Assembly: GCF_013314535.1 (NCBI RefSeq)
Contig: NZ_JABUAE010000002.1
Location: 248,001 to 312,000, forward strand
Length of the DNA: 64,000 bases
Direction: 5' to 3'
DNA from: Bacillus sp. Xin1
Lineage (GTDB): Bacteria; Bacillota; Bacilli; Bacillales; Bacillaceae_G
Shown: one piece after another, positions 45,471 to 53,731 of the stretch
Layout of the letters: each line of letters opens with the position of its first letter
Numbering within the stretch: position 1 is the first letter of the stretch
Notes under the pieces: generated by a model
What the model saw: only the letters and a program-made list of their open reading frames with translations
The model's database searches: none
What the model was told of the DNA's origin: nothing
Translations under genes and position numbers: made by a program

Positions 45471-45550
45471 AATTGCCAACTCCTCTGTATAACTAATACA
45501 ACACTCATTATACACGCTTTTTGAAAAGAAATAAGATTGTTCACAAAAAA

Positions 45551-45586
45551 GTCGTCTTCCTAGAAAAATAAGGAAGACGACTTTTA
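45551..45586 (-). terminator. terminator after pit
   Basis: GTCGTCTTCCT / AGGAAGACGAC stem with T-rich tail on the minus strand. Confidence 0.9.
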
Positions 45587-45587
45587 A

Positions 45588-46586
45588 TTAGAAAATTAAA
45601 TGTAATAGGTAGTAGAATAAAGCAGCTAAAGAAGCTGAAATTGGAAGTGTAATCACCCATGTAATTAACATGCGCTTTGCAGTTCCCCATTTTACACCTT
45701 TCACACGGTGAGAAGCACCAACCCCTAAAATAGAAGAAGAGATAACGTGCGTCGTACTAACCGGTAAGTGAATGAATGTTGCTCCGAAAATAACAAGTGA
45801 TGATGATAAATCGGCAGCTACACCATTTACAGGACGAATTTTCATAATTTGTCCACCGACAGTTTTAATAATTTTCCATCCACCGACGGAAGTACCAAGA
45901 CCCATTGCGAGTGCGCAAGATAATTGTACCCAGAACGGGATATCGCTAGAAGTGTGATAGTTATTTGCCATAAGAGCCATCGTAATGATTCCCATTGCTT
46001 TTTGTGCATCATTCGTACCATGTGTAAAAGCTTGTAATGCTGCAGTGAAAATCTGGAATATACGGAAGTTCTTGTTCGTTTTCGTTAAGTTAAAGTTTTT
46101 AAAGACCACTTTAAAAATACTATATACGATGTAACCAATAACAAAAGCGACGATTGGTGAAATAATTAAAGCTTCAAGAATTTTTATGAACCCTTTAAAA
46201 TTTAACGAGCTAAAACCAGCAGCAGCAATTGCTGCACCTGCGATTGAGCCAATGATTGCATGCGAAGAACTACTTGGAATACCATAGTACCAAGTGATCA
46301 AATTCCAAGCTATTGCCGCAAGCAAAGCAGCTAAAATTACAAGAGAACCATTTGGTAAGGCAAATGGGTCAACGATATCTTTTGTTATCGTTTTTGCTAC
46401 ACCTGTAAATGTCATTGCACCTAAAAAGTTCATGATAGCTGCCATAATAATTGCATGTCTAGGCTTTAGAGCTTTCGTTGAAACAGCCGTTGCAATAGCG
46501 TTTGCTGTATCGTGAAATCCATTGATAAAGTCAAACGCTAAAGCGCAAATGACTACTAAAACAGTCAGTATTAAGAGTGTATCCAT
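45588..46586 (-). CDS. pit: low-affinity inorganic phosphate transporter, PiT family
   Basis: 332 residues from the ATG at 46586, eight bases after AAGGAG. About ten membrane segments. The duplicated PiT signature is present: DFINGFHDTANAIATAVST near the N-terminus and AFTHGTNDAQKAMGIITMAL in the second half. Eleven bases after the DUF47 gene, the common Pit-accessory pair. Confidence 0.95.
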   Translation of the reverse strand: MDTLLILTVLVVICALAFDFINGFHDTANAIATAVSTKALKPRHAIIMAAIMNFLGAMTFTGVAKTITKDIVDPFALPNGSLVILAALLAAIAWNLITWYYGIPSSSSHAIIGSIAGAAIAAAGFSSLNFKGFIKILEALIISPIVAFVIGYIVYSIFKVVFKNFNLTKTNKNFRIFQIFTAALQAFTHGTNDAQKAMGIITMALMANNYHTSSDIPFWVQLSCALAMGLGTSVGGWKIIKTVGGQIMKIRPVNGVAADLSSSLVIFGATFIHLPVSTTHVISSSILGVGASHRVKGVKWGTAKRMLITWVITLPISASLAALFYYLLHLIF

Positions 46587-46597
46587 GATCAAACTCC

Positions 46598-47218
46598 TTA
46601 CGCGTTCTTCATAATAATTGTTTCTAATACGTTTGCAACGCTTTGACAGCTATCAGCAACTTCCTCTAGCTCTTCATAAATCTCTTTGTACTGGATGATC
46701 TTAATTGGATCTTTTTCACGAGAGAATAAGTGTTTAATCGCATGACGACGGATATCATCACACTGTGATTCGTAATCCTTAATTTTAATTGCATTTGTGC
46801 GAATGTCTACTAATTTCTTATCCGACATAAGTTCAACGGAATTTGCAATCTCAATCGCACATTGATTGATTGCTTCCACAAATTTAATCATGTATTCATC
46901 TGCCTCTGTAATAGAATACATTTCGAATAAACCTGCACTGTGATCTAATCCGTCTAGTACATCATCCATGCTCATTGCAAGTTGCAGGATGTCTTCACGT
47001 TCGATAGGAGTAATAAACGCTTTGTTTAGCTCCATAATGATTTCGTGAATAAATGAGTCACCTTTTGACTCGTATTCTTTCATGCGCATAGAAAATTCTT
47101 TTAAATCGCTAGCATTTTTAATTTTATACTCCACGAAAAATTGCGCGCCTTCTTTTAAATTTTCGGAAACATTCATTAACATTTCAGAAAATTTATCTTT
47201 TTTAGATTTAAAGACCAT
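46598..47218 (-). CDS. DUF47 family Pit accessory protein (PhoU-like)
   Basis: 206 residues from the ATG at 47218 behind GGGGGT; an upstream GTG overlaps that site. All-helical PhoU-like protein with metal-coordinating EYESKGDSFIHEI near 45-58, REDILQLAMSMDDVLDGLD near 75-95 and DYESQCDDIRRHAI near 145. Probably modulates the Pit transporter encoded next. Confidence 0.92.
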   Translation of the reverse strand: MVFKSKKDKFSEMLMNVSENLKEGAQFFVEYKIKNASDLKEFSMRMKEYESKGDSFIHEIIMELNKAFITPIEREDILQLAMSMDDVLDGLDHSAGLFEMYSITEADEYMIKFVEAINQCAIEIANSVELMSDKKLVDIRTNAIKIKDYESQCDDIRRHAIKHLFSREKDPIKIIQYKEIYEELEEVADSCQSVANVLETIIMKNA

Positions 47219-47429
47219 TATTGTTACCCCCACAAAAGTAATATATGTAAAATATATTGGCTAGTCAATTCTAACAAAAAACTGTCGGTTTTTAAAACAT
47301 TTTATCGAAAAGTTTACAAAAACTTAACATAACTCACGTTGATGTATTAATAATATTAATAATCAATAATGAATATCTTACTTGTAGAATGTCCTTTTCT
47401 TGTAAAAAGTATGAATGTGAAAGAAATAC

Positions 47430-47459
47430 TTTACACTTGGCGAACTACTACGTTATTAT
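47430..47459 (+). promoter_or_regulatory. probable promoter of class A PBP gene
   Basis: TTTACA (47430-47435), 18-base spacer, TATTAT (47454-47459). A small AAAAGGA/TCCTTTT hairpin lies in the 5' leader (about 47470-47500). Otherwise the 311-base gap 47219-47529 is featureless. Confidence 0.45.
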
Positions 47460-47529
47460 AATAAATTTAAAAGGAGGGAGTTTCTTCCTTTTTCTAACGA
47501 AAGTGTAAACAAATGAAGGAAGTGAATAA

Positions 47530-49548
47530 ATGAAATTGAACAACACTCATTTCAAGAAAATGCTTGAGTGGTTCAACAGGAGGAAGAAACTGCGCAATAC
47601 ATTATACGTTTTTGGTGGTTTTTTCGTTGCCCTATTTATTGTAGTAAATATAATAATCTCCATTCAAGACATATCTGCATTAAAACAGGCTGTTCCACAG
47701 CCAACACTTATTTATGATGCAAATAAAGAAGTGGCAGCAAAGTTATCTTCTTCCAAGGCGGAAGGAGTTAAAAGAAAAGATATTCCTGATATTATGGTTC
47801 AAGCGATTGTAGCAGTAGAAGACAAAGAGTTTTTTAGCCATCATGGTATTGACTATAGTGGGATTATGAGTGCTATGTTAAAAAATATTACGGCGGGAGA
47901 AGTAGTTGCTGGTGGCAGTACAATTACACAACAGCTTGCGAAAAATGTATTTTTAACACAAGAACGTACATTTTCACGGAAATTTAAAGAGTATTTTTTG
48001 ACGAAGAAGATAGAGCGTGCGTATACAAAAGATGAAATTATTGAAATGTATATGAACCAAATTTATTTTGGTGAAGGGGCTTGGGGGATAAAAAAAGCAG
48101 CGAAATCATATTTCGATAAAGAAGTAAAAGAATTAACAATAGCAGAAGCTGCGACAATAGCGGGATTAATTAAGGCACCATCAACCTATTCACCATATAA
48201 AAATTTTAATAAATCAATTGAAAGACGTAATGTTGTTTTAGCTTTAATGAAAGAGCAAGGATATATTACAGAAGATCAATATAAAAAAGAAAAAGAAACA
48301 GGCCTTACTTTACGTCGAGGCGTTGATGATAAATACAAAGGGAAATATTCACAGTATGTCGATTATATTGTTCGAGAGGCAATGGAGAAATATGAATTGA
48401 CACAAAATGAAATTTTAGCTGGTGGATATCGTATTTATACAGAACTCGATCCGAAAAAGCAACAAGCGGTAGAAGATGTTGTGAATAATGATAGCTACTT
48501 TAAAGGAAGTAGTTCAGATCAGTTATTGCAAACAGGTATTGTGCTCATGGATCCAAAAACTGGTGGTGTTCCAGCATTAGTTGGAGGGAGGGGGACGTAT
48601 CAATTTCTACAATTTAATCATGCAACGCAGTTAAAAAGACAACCAGGTTCAACATTAAAACCTCTTGCAGTATATGTACCAGCACTAGAGCAAGGTTATG
48701 AAGTGTATGATGTTTTAAAAGATGAGCCACTTAGTATAAAGGATTATACGCCTCAAAATAGTGATCATACTTTTCATGGGGATGTTACTATGTATGAAGC
48801 AGTTGCAAGGTCTTATAATGTCTCAGCTGTTTGGCTGTTAGAACAAATTGGATTAGAAAAAGGTTTGAAGTCATTAGAGCGTTTCGGTATTCCTTTGCAG
48901 GAGGAAGACCGCACTCTCCCTATCGCTCTAGGAGGAATGCATAATGGAACCTCTCCCTTTGTAATGGCCCAGGCTTATGCAACATTGGCAAATGATGGAG
49001 TACAAATTGAAGGACATGCAATTCGTGAAATACAGAATGCTGAGGGAGAGATAGTAGGGAAATGGTATAAAAAAGAAACTCGTGTAACGAGTGAGAAGAT
49101 TGCTCAAAAAATGACGTATTTATTAAAAGGCGTTGTTGAAAAAGGAACGGGCGAAAAAGCAAAGGTGAAAAATATTGATACTGCTGGTAAAACAGGAACC
49201 ACTCAGCTTATAGATGGTCCAAGCAGTGGAGCGAAAGACTCATGGTTTGTTGGCTATACTCCGGATCTTGTTGGCGCAATTTGGGTTGGATATGATAAAA
49301 CCGATAGCGAACATTATGTTCCAGGTGGTAGTCAAATTACAACGACAATGTTTCGAGATATTATGAAAAAGGCTGCCGGAAATTCCGCTCAAAAAGCATT
49401 TCAGTTGTCCCTTATCTCAGAAGCTGACTATTCAAAACAATTAAAGACAATTGAAGAAGAAAAAAGAAGAAAAGAAGAAGAAAAACTGAGAAGAGAGCAA
49501 CAGAATGAGTGGATGGATAAAGTAAAAGAGTGGATTCCATTTTGGTAA
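47530..49548 (+). CDS. class A penicillin-binding protein (PBP1A family)
   Basis: Bifunctional peptidoglycan glycosyltransferase and transpeptidase. 672 residues: cytoplasmic basic N-terminus, membrane helix about 23-45, GT51 domain about 65-240 (AIVAVEDKEFFSHHGID with catalytic Glu, GGSTITQQLAKN, RKFKEYFLTKKIE, QIYFGEGAWGI), transpeptidase domain about 330-610 with S-x-x-K in PGSTLKPL, SYNVS and KTGTT. The C-terminal tail is a short charged coil. ATG after GAAGGAAG. Confidence 0.94.
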   Translation: MKLNNTHFKKMLEWFNRRKKLRNTLYVFGGFFVALFIVVNIIISIQDISALKQAVPQPTLIYDANKEVAAKLSSSKAEGVKRKDIPDIMVQAIVAVEDKEFFSHHGIDYSGIMSAMLKNITAGEVVAGGSTITQQLAKNVFLTQERTFSRKFKEYFLTKKIERAYTKDEIIEMYMNQIYFGEGAWGIKKAAKSYFDKEVKELTIAEAATIAGLIKAPSTYSPYKNFNKSIERRNVVLALMKEQGYITEDQYKKEKETGLTLRRGVDDKYKGKYSQYVDYIVREAMEKYELTQNEILAGGYRIYTELDPKKQQAVEDVVNNDSYFKGSSSDQLLQTGIVLMDPKTGGVPALVGGRGTYQFLQFNHATQLKRQPGSTLKPLAVYVPALEQGYEVYDVLKDEPLSIKDYTPQNSDHTFHGDVTMYEAVARSYNVSAVWLLEQIGLEKGLKSLERFGIPLQEEDRTLPIALGGMHNGTSPFVMAQAYATLANDGVQIEGHAIREIQNAEGEIVGKWYKKETRVTSEKIAQKMTYLLKGVVEKGTGEKAKVKNIDTAGKTGTTQLIDGPSSGAKDSWFVGYTPDLVGAIWVGYDKTDSEHYVPGGSQITTTMFRDIMKKAAGNSAQKAFQLSLISEADYSKQLKTIEEEKRRKEEEKLRREQQNEWMDKVKEWIPFW

Positions 49549-49573
49549 AATAATAAAAAGGTGAATGATTAAA

Positions 49574-49617
49574 AGGTCACTGAAAAACGTACGTTTTTCA
49601 GTGACCTCGATTTTTTA
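49574..49617 (+). terminator. terminator after PBP gene
   Basis: Perfect 17-bp stem AGGTCACTGAAAAACGT / ACGTTTTTCAGTGACCT at 49574-49607, then CGATTTTTT. Confidence 0.92.
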
Positions 49618-49647
49618 TGAAATGAAAGTTTTTTCAACAGGTGAGTA

Positions 49648-50082
49648 CTATTCAGTGAGACGAACAGTTGCCTTGGAATGAGATTGTGAATTGTAAGTAA
49701 TCGAAATTGTCCCTTTACTGAGTGGCTCATAAGGTAGGTCTTCTTCGTATCTTCCAGTATTTTTATTGTGAATGGATAATATGATTTCATCGATTTTCTG
49801 ATTCTCATATTGTTCTTTAATCTTTTTTGCAATCCGACCCAGATCATGAGGAGAAGAAGCTTCTGTAATCATCATTCCTTTGATAACTCTTTTTTCTTGA
49901 GATGAGGAAGATAATTGGGGTACTGCATTTGGCGTTGCATATAGCAGCTTATATGGTGCTATACTACTGTTCTCTGCTGCTTTTGATGTAGAAGTGTATT
50001 CTAAAGTTAAAAAGAGTCCTGAACATAAAATGATGCATGACATAAGAGCGATCCAAAAGCGAATTGGTAATAAGATTTTCAT
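49648..50082 (-). CDS. membrane-anchored hypothetical protein
   Basis: 144 residues from the second ATG (50082), spaced eight bases from AGAGGG. One N-terminal membrane helix or uncleaved signal (about 8-28), then an extracytoplasmic domain with GRIAKKIKEQYENQKIDEIILSIHNK and a beta-rich end. No recognised family. Confidence 0.65.
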   Translation of the reverse strand: MKILLPIRFWIALMSCIILCSGLFLTLEYTSTSKAAENSSIAPYKLLYATPNAVPQLSSSSQEKRVIKGMMITEASSPHDLGRIAKKIKEQYENQKIDEIILSIHNKNTGRYEEDLPYEPLSKGTISITYNSQSHSKATVRLTE

Positions 50083-50200
50083 TTTCATCCCTCTTTCATA
50101 TCATCGTCTTCAGTATCTATCATACAAAATAAGCATTAAGCTAGAGTAAATTTGAAGTAAAGAAACGTAAAGAAGGAGATTAAGTATTTCACATATAGAC

Positions 50201-50335
50201 AGATTGAAAAAACGAGATAAAACCTTTCCTTTTAGGTGGGAGAGAGTATCCGTCCATGCATAGAAGCGATGAGTTCCTTTTTTTAGCCCTATGCCGTGTG
50301 AAACCAAAAGGAGAAAACGAGTGGGAATCTCTTTT
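50201..50335 (+). repeat. copy 1 of a structured repeat
   Basis: AGATTGAAA..., CCTTTCCTTTTAGGTGGGAG, AGAGTATCCGTCCATGCATA, GAAGCGATGAGTTCC, T8, CCTATGCCGTGTGAAACC, AAAAGGAGAAAACGAGTGG. The same blocks in the same order and strand recur at 61843-61967. The small hairpin ACCT/AGGT corresponds to CCAT/ATGG in copy 2. It ends in a good ribosome site with a GTG. Confidence 0.6.
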
Positions 50336-50351
50336 TATTTTCATAGCCGTG

Positions 50352-50389
50352 ACTTATATGTCGGAAAATCAAAATGAATATATATAGAA
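50352..50389 (-). repeat. 38-base repeat shared with 11197-11234
   Basis: Reverse complement matches 11197-11234 at 35 of 38 positions (TTCTATATA...ATTTTGATTTT...CGACATATAAGT). The rest of the 50083-50703 gap holds only the repeats listed and no convincing gene. Confidence 0.6.
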
Positions 50390-50649
50390 TGGATAGTCGC
50401 TAGTTATTTCTTACTGTGGAATAGAGGAAGAGCCATTGTTTAAGCGTACGCTTACAGCTAGAGCGGTTATATTGATATGTCGAAATAAATGGAAGAGTTG
50501 AAGAGAACGTGAGCCTAATGAAGTTTTATAATACTTCCCATGAAAGAGAATTATAATACATGTTGGTTGGGGTACAGATTAGTGAAGAACTTCGGTCCTA
50601 TGCTGGAAGTTAATAAATCGTATATTTTGAATATATTTACTTAATTATA

Positions 50650-50697
50650 TCAGTGGGGTTTCATCCCCACTGATGGAAGTTTCTCTTTACTTTTAGG
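50650..50697. repeat. fragment of bcr-type repeat
   Basis: TCAGTGGGGTTTCATCCCCACTGATGGAAGTTTCTCTTTA: the terminal hairpin and end sequence seen in the complete repeat at 20616-20803. Confidence 0.6.
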
Positions 50698-50703
50698 AAA
50701 ATA

Positions 50704-51957
50704 CTATAAGTCCACGTTTTTTGTTGTTAACGGAATTGAGATGATAAAAGTTGTACCATTTTCCTTACTAGAAACTTTTAAAGTTCCATTGTGATTTTGA
50801 ATGATTTTTTTTGTTACGGATAATCCGAGTCCAGTTCCTGCATCTTTTGTAGAGAAGAATGGATCAAATATATATTCTTGAATCGCTGGGGGGATACCGG
50901 TTCCGTTATCTTGGAAAGTAATGCGAGCAAAATTATCTAAGCGATGACTAGTGATTTGAATGGATAAAGGTTTATCACTTTTTGCATCCACAGCATTTTG
51001 AAATAAGTTTAGGAAAACTTGAACGAGCTCATATCGATCAATATTCACTAATATGTCTTCTAAATCAGAGGATAAATTATATTCAATAGAAATGTTATGC
51101 AAAAATACTTCGCTAGCTAGTAGTTGTTGGATATATTCACGTAAAAAAGTATTGATGGGAAATGGCTCTCTTTTAAATTCGTGTGCTTTTGAAATAGATA
51201 AAAATTTAGTGATGATACTATTTGCACGATCTAATTCAGGAATGAGCAGGTTTTGAAAAAGTTCTTTATTAGAAGGTGAAACACTTTCTTGTAAAAATTG
51301 CAAATAACCACGTACTGTTGTAAGTGGATTACGAACTTCATGTGCAATTCCAGCTGCAATTCGACCGGCTAATGCAAGTTTTTCAGCATCGCGCTCGGTA
51401 TTTAAATAATGAAAGACGCTAATCACACGGAAAATATCCCCATTATAATCACGAATAATGCGATTGTTAGAAATACCATAGTTTGTATCTAATACCTCTT
51501 CGTTGTAAATTTCTTTTCCGCTTCTTAATGTTTCTAAAGCTTTAATTTTTTCTTCTGGTAAGTTTAATAACTTTTGAATTGGTTTGCCAATTATATCGTT
51601 TCGCAATATGCCAAAATCCTCTGCTGCGGATTGGTTGCATAATGTGATAATGCCCTTATTGTCAATGAAAGTGACATGATGTGAAAATGCATCAAAAATA
51701 TGGATAAAATGTTTTTCGAGTTGCTCAAATAGAAATAAGGAATCACAAGTTAGCACAAAGCTGGATTCTATATCTTCTTTTGGTATGTGAGTAATGGAAT
51801 GGGAAGTTCCTTTTTTATGTAACTGTAAACCTAGTTGTGAGTTTTTGTATGTAAAATGATGTGGTAATTGATTCACCAACTGCCCATAAAACTGTACTTT
51901 TTTTTCTAATTCTTTTATTTGCTTTTCATGAGATAAAGTAGTATTCTCTTGAACCAT
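50704..51957 (-). CDS. PAS-domain sensor histidine kinase
   Basis: 417 residues from the ATG at 51957, ten bases after GAGGAG. No membrane segment. A helical N-terminus, PAS domain about 85-195 (FDAFSHHVTFIDNKGIITLCNQSA), HisKA with LAGRIAAGIAHEVRNPLTTVRGYLQF (His near 212) and HATPase with NLFQNAVDA, FQDNGTGIPP and GTGLGLSVTKKI. Class resembles soluble sporulation phosphorelay kinases (KinA/KinE-like). No response regulator adjoins, which fits that role; assignment inferred. Confidence 0.88.
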   Translation of the reverse strand: MVQENTTLSHEKQIKELEKKVQFYGQLVNQLPHHFTYKNSQLGLQLHKKGTSHSITHIPKEDIESSFVLTCDSLFLFEQLEKHFIHIFDAFSHHVTFIDNKGIITLCNQSAAEDFGILRNDIIGKPIQKLLNLPEEKIKALETLRSGKEIYNEEVLDTNYGISNNRIIRDYNGDIFRVISVFHYLNTERDAEKLALAGRIAAGIAHEVRNPLTTVRGYLQFLQESVSPSNKELFQNLLIPELDRANSIITKFLSISKAHEFKREPFPINTFLREYIQQLLASEVFLHNISIEYNLSSDLEDILVNIDRYELVQVFLNLFQNAVDAKSDKPLSIQITSHRLDNFARITFQDNGTGIPPAIQEYIFDPFFSTKDAGTGLGLSVTKKIIQNHNGTLKVSSKENGTTFIISIPLTTKNVDL

Positions 51958-52114
51958 ACATAAATAACTCCTCAATTTAAAAATTCTTCCATTTAGTATA
52001 TCATATTTTATAAAGATGCTCTTGAAGAAAATTGAAACTTTGTTCAGTAGGCTGGAGTGTTTTCTTTAATTAGGTATGTACTGATTAATAGAAATGAGAT
52101 AAGGAGGGGTAAGA

Positions 52115-52960
52115 GTGATTTCTATTGGATTAACAGGATGGGGAGATCACGATTCTTTATATACAGGTTCCTATGAAAATAGAAATAAATTGCGAACATA
52201 TAGTGAGTATTTTCCTATTGTTGAAGTCGATAGTTCGTTTTATGCTATGCAACCAGTTCGTAATTATATGAAATGGGCTGGTGAAACGCCAAAAGATTTT
52301 TCGTTTGTTGTTAAAGCATATCAAGGGATGACGGGACATATGCAAGGAGAGATTCCATTTTCAAATATGGATGAGATGTTTGAAATATTTAAACAATCCA
52401 TTGTTCCCCTTCAAGAAGCGTATAAATTAAAGACGATATTATTTCAGTATCCGCCTTGGTTTGATTGTCAGAAGAAAAATGTAGATTTACTTCGTTATAC
52501 AAAAGAAAAAATGGAAGGATTGCCGTGTGCCATAGAGTTTCGAAATCAAACGTGGTTTCATCCGAATATGCATGATAAAACATTACAATTTTTAGAACAA
52601 GAAAAGTGGATTCACACGATTTGTGATGAACCACAAGCTGGAATTGGTTCTGTTCCACTTGTATTAGAAGCAACGGATTCAGAAATGACGCTGATTCGAT
52701 TCCACGGTCGCAATATTCATGGATGGCTTGATAAAGGGGAAAATTGGCGAGCAGTTCGCTGCTTATATCGCTACAATAAAAAAGAGCTTGAAGAATGGGT
52801 GGAACGATTAGAGAAATTACAGAAGAAGACGAAGAATATATATGTTTTATTTAACAATAATTCAGGTGGGGATGCTGCGGATAATGCCAAGCAACTCATG
52901 GAAATGATGAATATTCCATATGGAGAACCAAAGCCGGAACAGCTCAATTTATTTGAATAA
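52115..52960 (+). CDS. DUF72 domain protein
   Basis: 281 residues from GTG 52115 behind AAGGAGGGG. TIM-barrel-like DUF72 family: GLTGWGDH, TYSEYFPIVEVDSSFYAMQP near 30-48, FSFVVKAYQGMTGH near 66, AIEFRNQTWF near 145 and YVLFNNNSGGDAADNAKQL near 250. Biochemical role not established for the family. Confidence 0.88.
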   Translation: MISIGLTGWGDHDSLYTGSYENRNKLRTYSEYFPIVEVDSSFYAMQPVRNYMKWAGETPKDFSFVVKAYQGMTGHMQGEIPFSNMDEMFEIFKQSIVPLQEAYKLKTILFQYPPWFDCQKKNVDLLRYTKEKMEGLPCAIEFRNQTWFHPNMHDKTLQFLEQEKWIHTICDEPQAGIGSVPLVLEATDSEMTLIRFHGRNIHGWLDKGENWRAVRCLYRYNKKELEEWVERLEKLQKKTKNIYVLFNNNSGGDAADNAKQLMEMMNIPYGEPKPEQLNLFE

Positions 52961-52962
52961 AT

Positions 52963-53048
52963 ATAAAGTGAAACTTAATCAGTAGGGGATCCGCCACTGA
53001 TTATTGCCCCTCACCAATTGAACTTTTACGAACAGTAGCAGGATAAAA
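52963..53048. repeat. bcr-type repeat, inverted partial copy
   Basis: ATAAAGTGAAACTTAATCAG ... CCCCTCACCAATTGAACTTTTACGAACAGTAGCAGGATAAA: reverse orientation of the 3' half of the repeat at 37628, with an extra CAGTAGGGGATC/GCCACTGATT hairpin. Confidence 0.65.
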
Positions 53049-53155
53049 AGAAAAACACTGTACAAACAGGGGGAATGTACAGTGTTTTTCTATATGAAAA
53101 AGAGGGGTAACAATGTTACTGAGCGTTTGGTTGATTCATCAATTGTTGGCTTCAT
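53045..53155 (-). ncRNA. fsrA: Fur-regulated small RNA, FsrA-like
   Basis: Reading on the minus strand from a promoter overlapped by a near-perfect Fur box, the RNA would start near 53155, run about 110 nt and end at a 14-bp terminator AAAAACACTGTACA / TGTACAGTGTTTTT with T-rich tail. It encodes no ORF with a ribosome site on that strand. Two C-rich unpaired stretches are present: ACCCCTC about 53107-53100 and CCCCC in the terminator loop (53068-53072), as in FsrA of B. subtilis, which pairs with G-rich ribosome sites of iron-using enzymes. Identity is inferred from architecture. Confidence 0.72.
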
Positions 53156-53160
53156 AATAA

Positions 53161-53189
53161 ATGATAATGGTTATCATTATCAATGTCAA
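53161..53189 (-). promoter_or_regulatory. sigma-A promoter with Fur box
   Basis: Minus strand TTGACA (53189-53184), 17-base spacer, TATCAT (53166-53161). The Fur box GATAATGGTTATCATTATC (53163-53181 on plus) matches the 19-base consensus at 18 positions and fills the spacer and -10, so iron-loaded Fur would block transcription. Confidence 0.85.
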
Positions 53190-53218
53190 TAGTTTTTCAA
53201 TAATAAAATAAAAAAATA

Positions 53219-53312
53219 TTTTATCCCACGTTAATCGGCAGTAAGATTTCCATCTCAAGGTTCAGAGAGAAACAAGGAAAGTAGGTGGTGGTAGTTCAAT
53301 TTGCATACGTAA
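53219..53312. repeat. bcr-type dispersed repeat, 5' half
   Basis: TTTATCCCACGTTAATCGGC, AGTAAGATTTCCATCTCAAG, GTTCAGAGAGAAACAAGGAA, then GTAGGTGGTGGTAGTTCAAT. Collinear with the first part of the repeat at 24752; the end block is missing. Together with the small RNA and the other repeat this accounts for most of the 52961-53407 gap. Confidence 0.7.
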
Positions 53313-53390
53313 ATAAAAATAAGAGGCTAGGTAAGAAGTGAGAAAAAGAGGGGAATATATAATGGATTATGTACGCAGCGAGGGAAGAAA

Positions 53391-53427
53391 TTGAAAAAGA
53401 ACAGCTTCTAGCGCTGTTCTTTTTCAA
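53391..53427 (-). terminator. terminator
   Basis: TTGAAAAAGAACAGC / GCTGTTCTTTTTCAA, overlapping the end of the small RHH-like gene. Confidence 0.88.
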
Positions 53428-53602
53428 TTACATATTGTTGTAAATCAAATGGAGTTATTTCTTGAATAAACTCTTTTGAAATAAGAGTTTGAACGAGTGT
53501 GCTTTCTGAAATTGTAGTACCCGTTTTCTTTTGATAGGCTTGTGTTAACAATCCAAGTTTTTCTGCAGTTTCTTTTGGTAATTCAATTGTGAATGTGTTC
53601 AT
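53408..53602 (-). CDS. small ribbon-helix-helix-like protein
   Basis: 64 residues, ATG behind AGGGGGAGA. Starts with a beta-strand MNTFTIELPKETAEKLGLLTQAY and a helix-turn-helix-like ISESTLVQTLISKEF, the layout of Arc/MetJ-type DNA-binding proteins. No toxin gene adjoins, so an antitoxin role has no support. DNA binding is inferred. Confidence 0.6.
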   Translation of the reverse strand: MNTFTIELPKETAEKLGLLTQAYQKKTGTTISESTLVQTLISKEFIQEITPFDLQQYVIEKEQR

Positions 53603-53671
53603 AATTTCTCCCCCTTATTACTAGAGTACCACTACAAAATAGGAGAAACAAGAAAAGAGAATATGAAACAT

Positions 53672-53709
53672 AAAAAAGGTTACCAGCTTTAAACTTGGTA
53701 ACCTTTTTT
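53672..53709 (-). terminator. terminator of recombinase gene
   Basis: AAAAAAGGTTACCAG / CTTGGTAACCTTTTTT stem with T run on the minus strand. Confidence 0.9.
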
Positions 53710-53731
53710 ATGTATAAGAATGTATATTTTT

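Noticed and set aside
50110-50307. 65-residue minus-strand ORF overlapping the structured repeat, similar to part of a minus frame at 61.9 kb
   Set aside because: The similarity follows from the nucleotide repeat itself. Neither frame has a ribosome site, and the second is antisense to ypuI; plus-strand RNA structure explains the conservation better.
53112-53156. 14-codon plus-strand ORF (MLLSVWLIHQLLAS) with a ribosome-like AGAGGGG
   Set aside because: It lies on the strand opposite the Fur-controlled promoter and terminator, which explain the region better as a minus-strand small RNA. No plus-strand promoter is evident.
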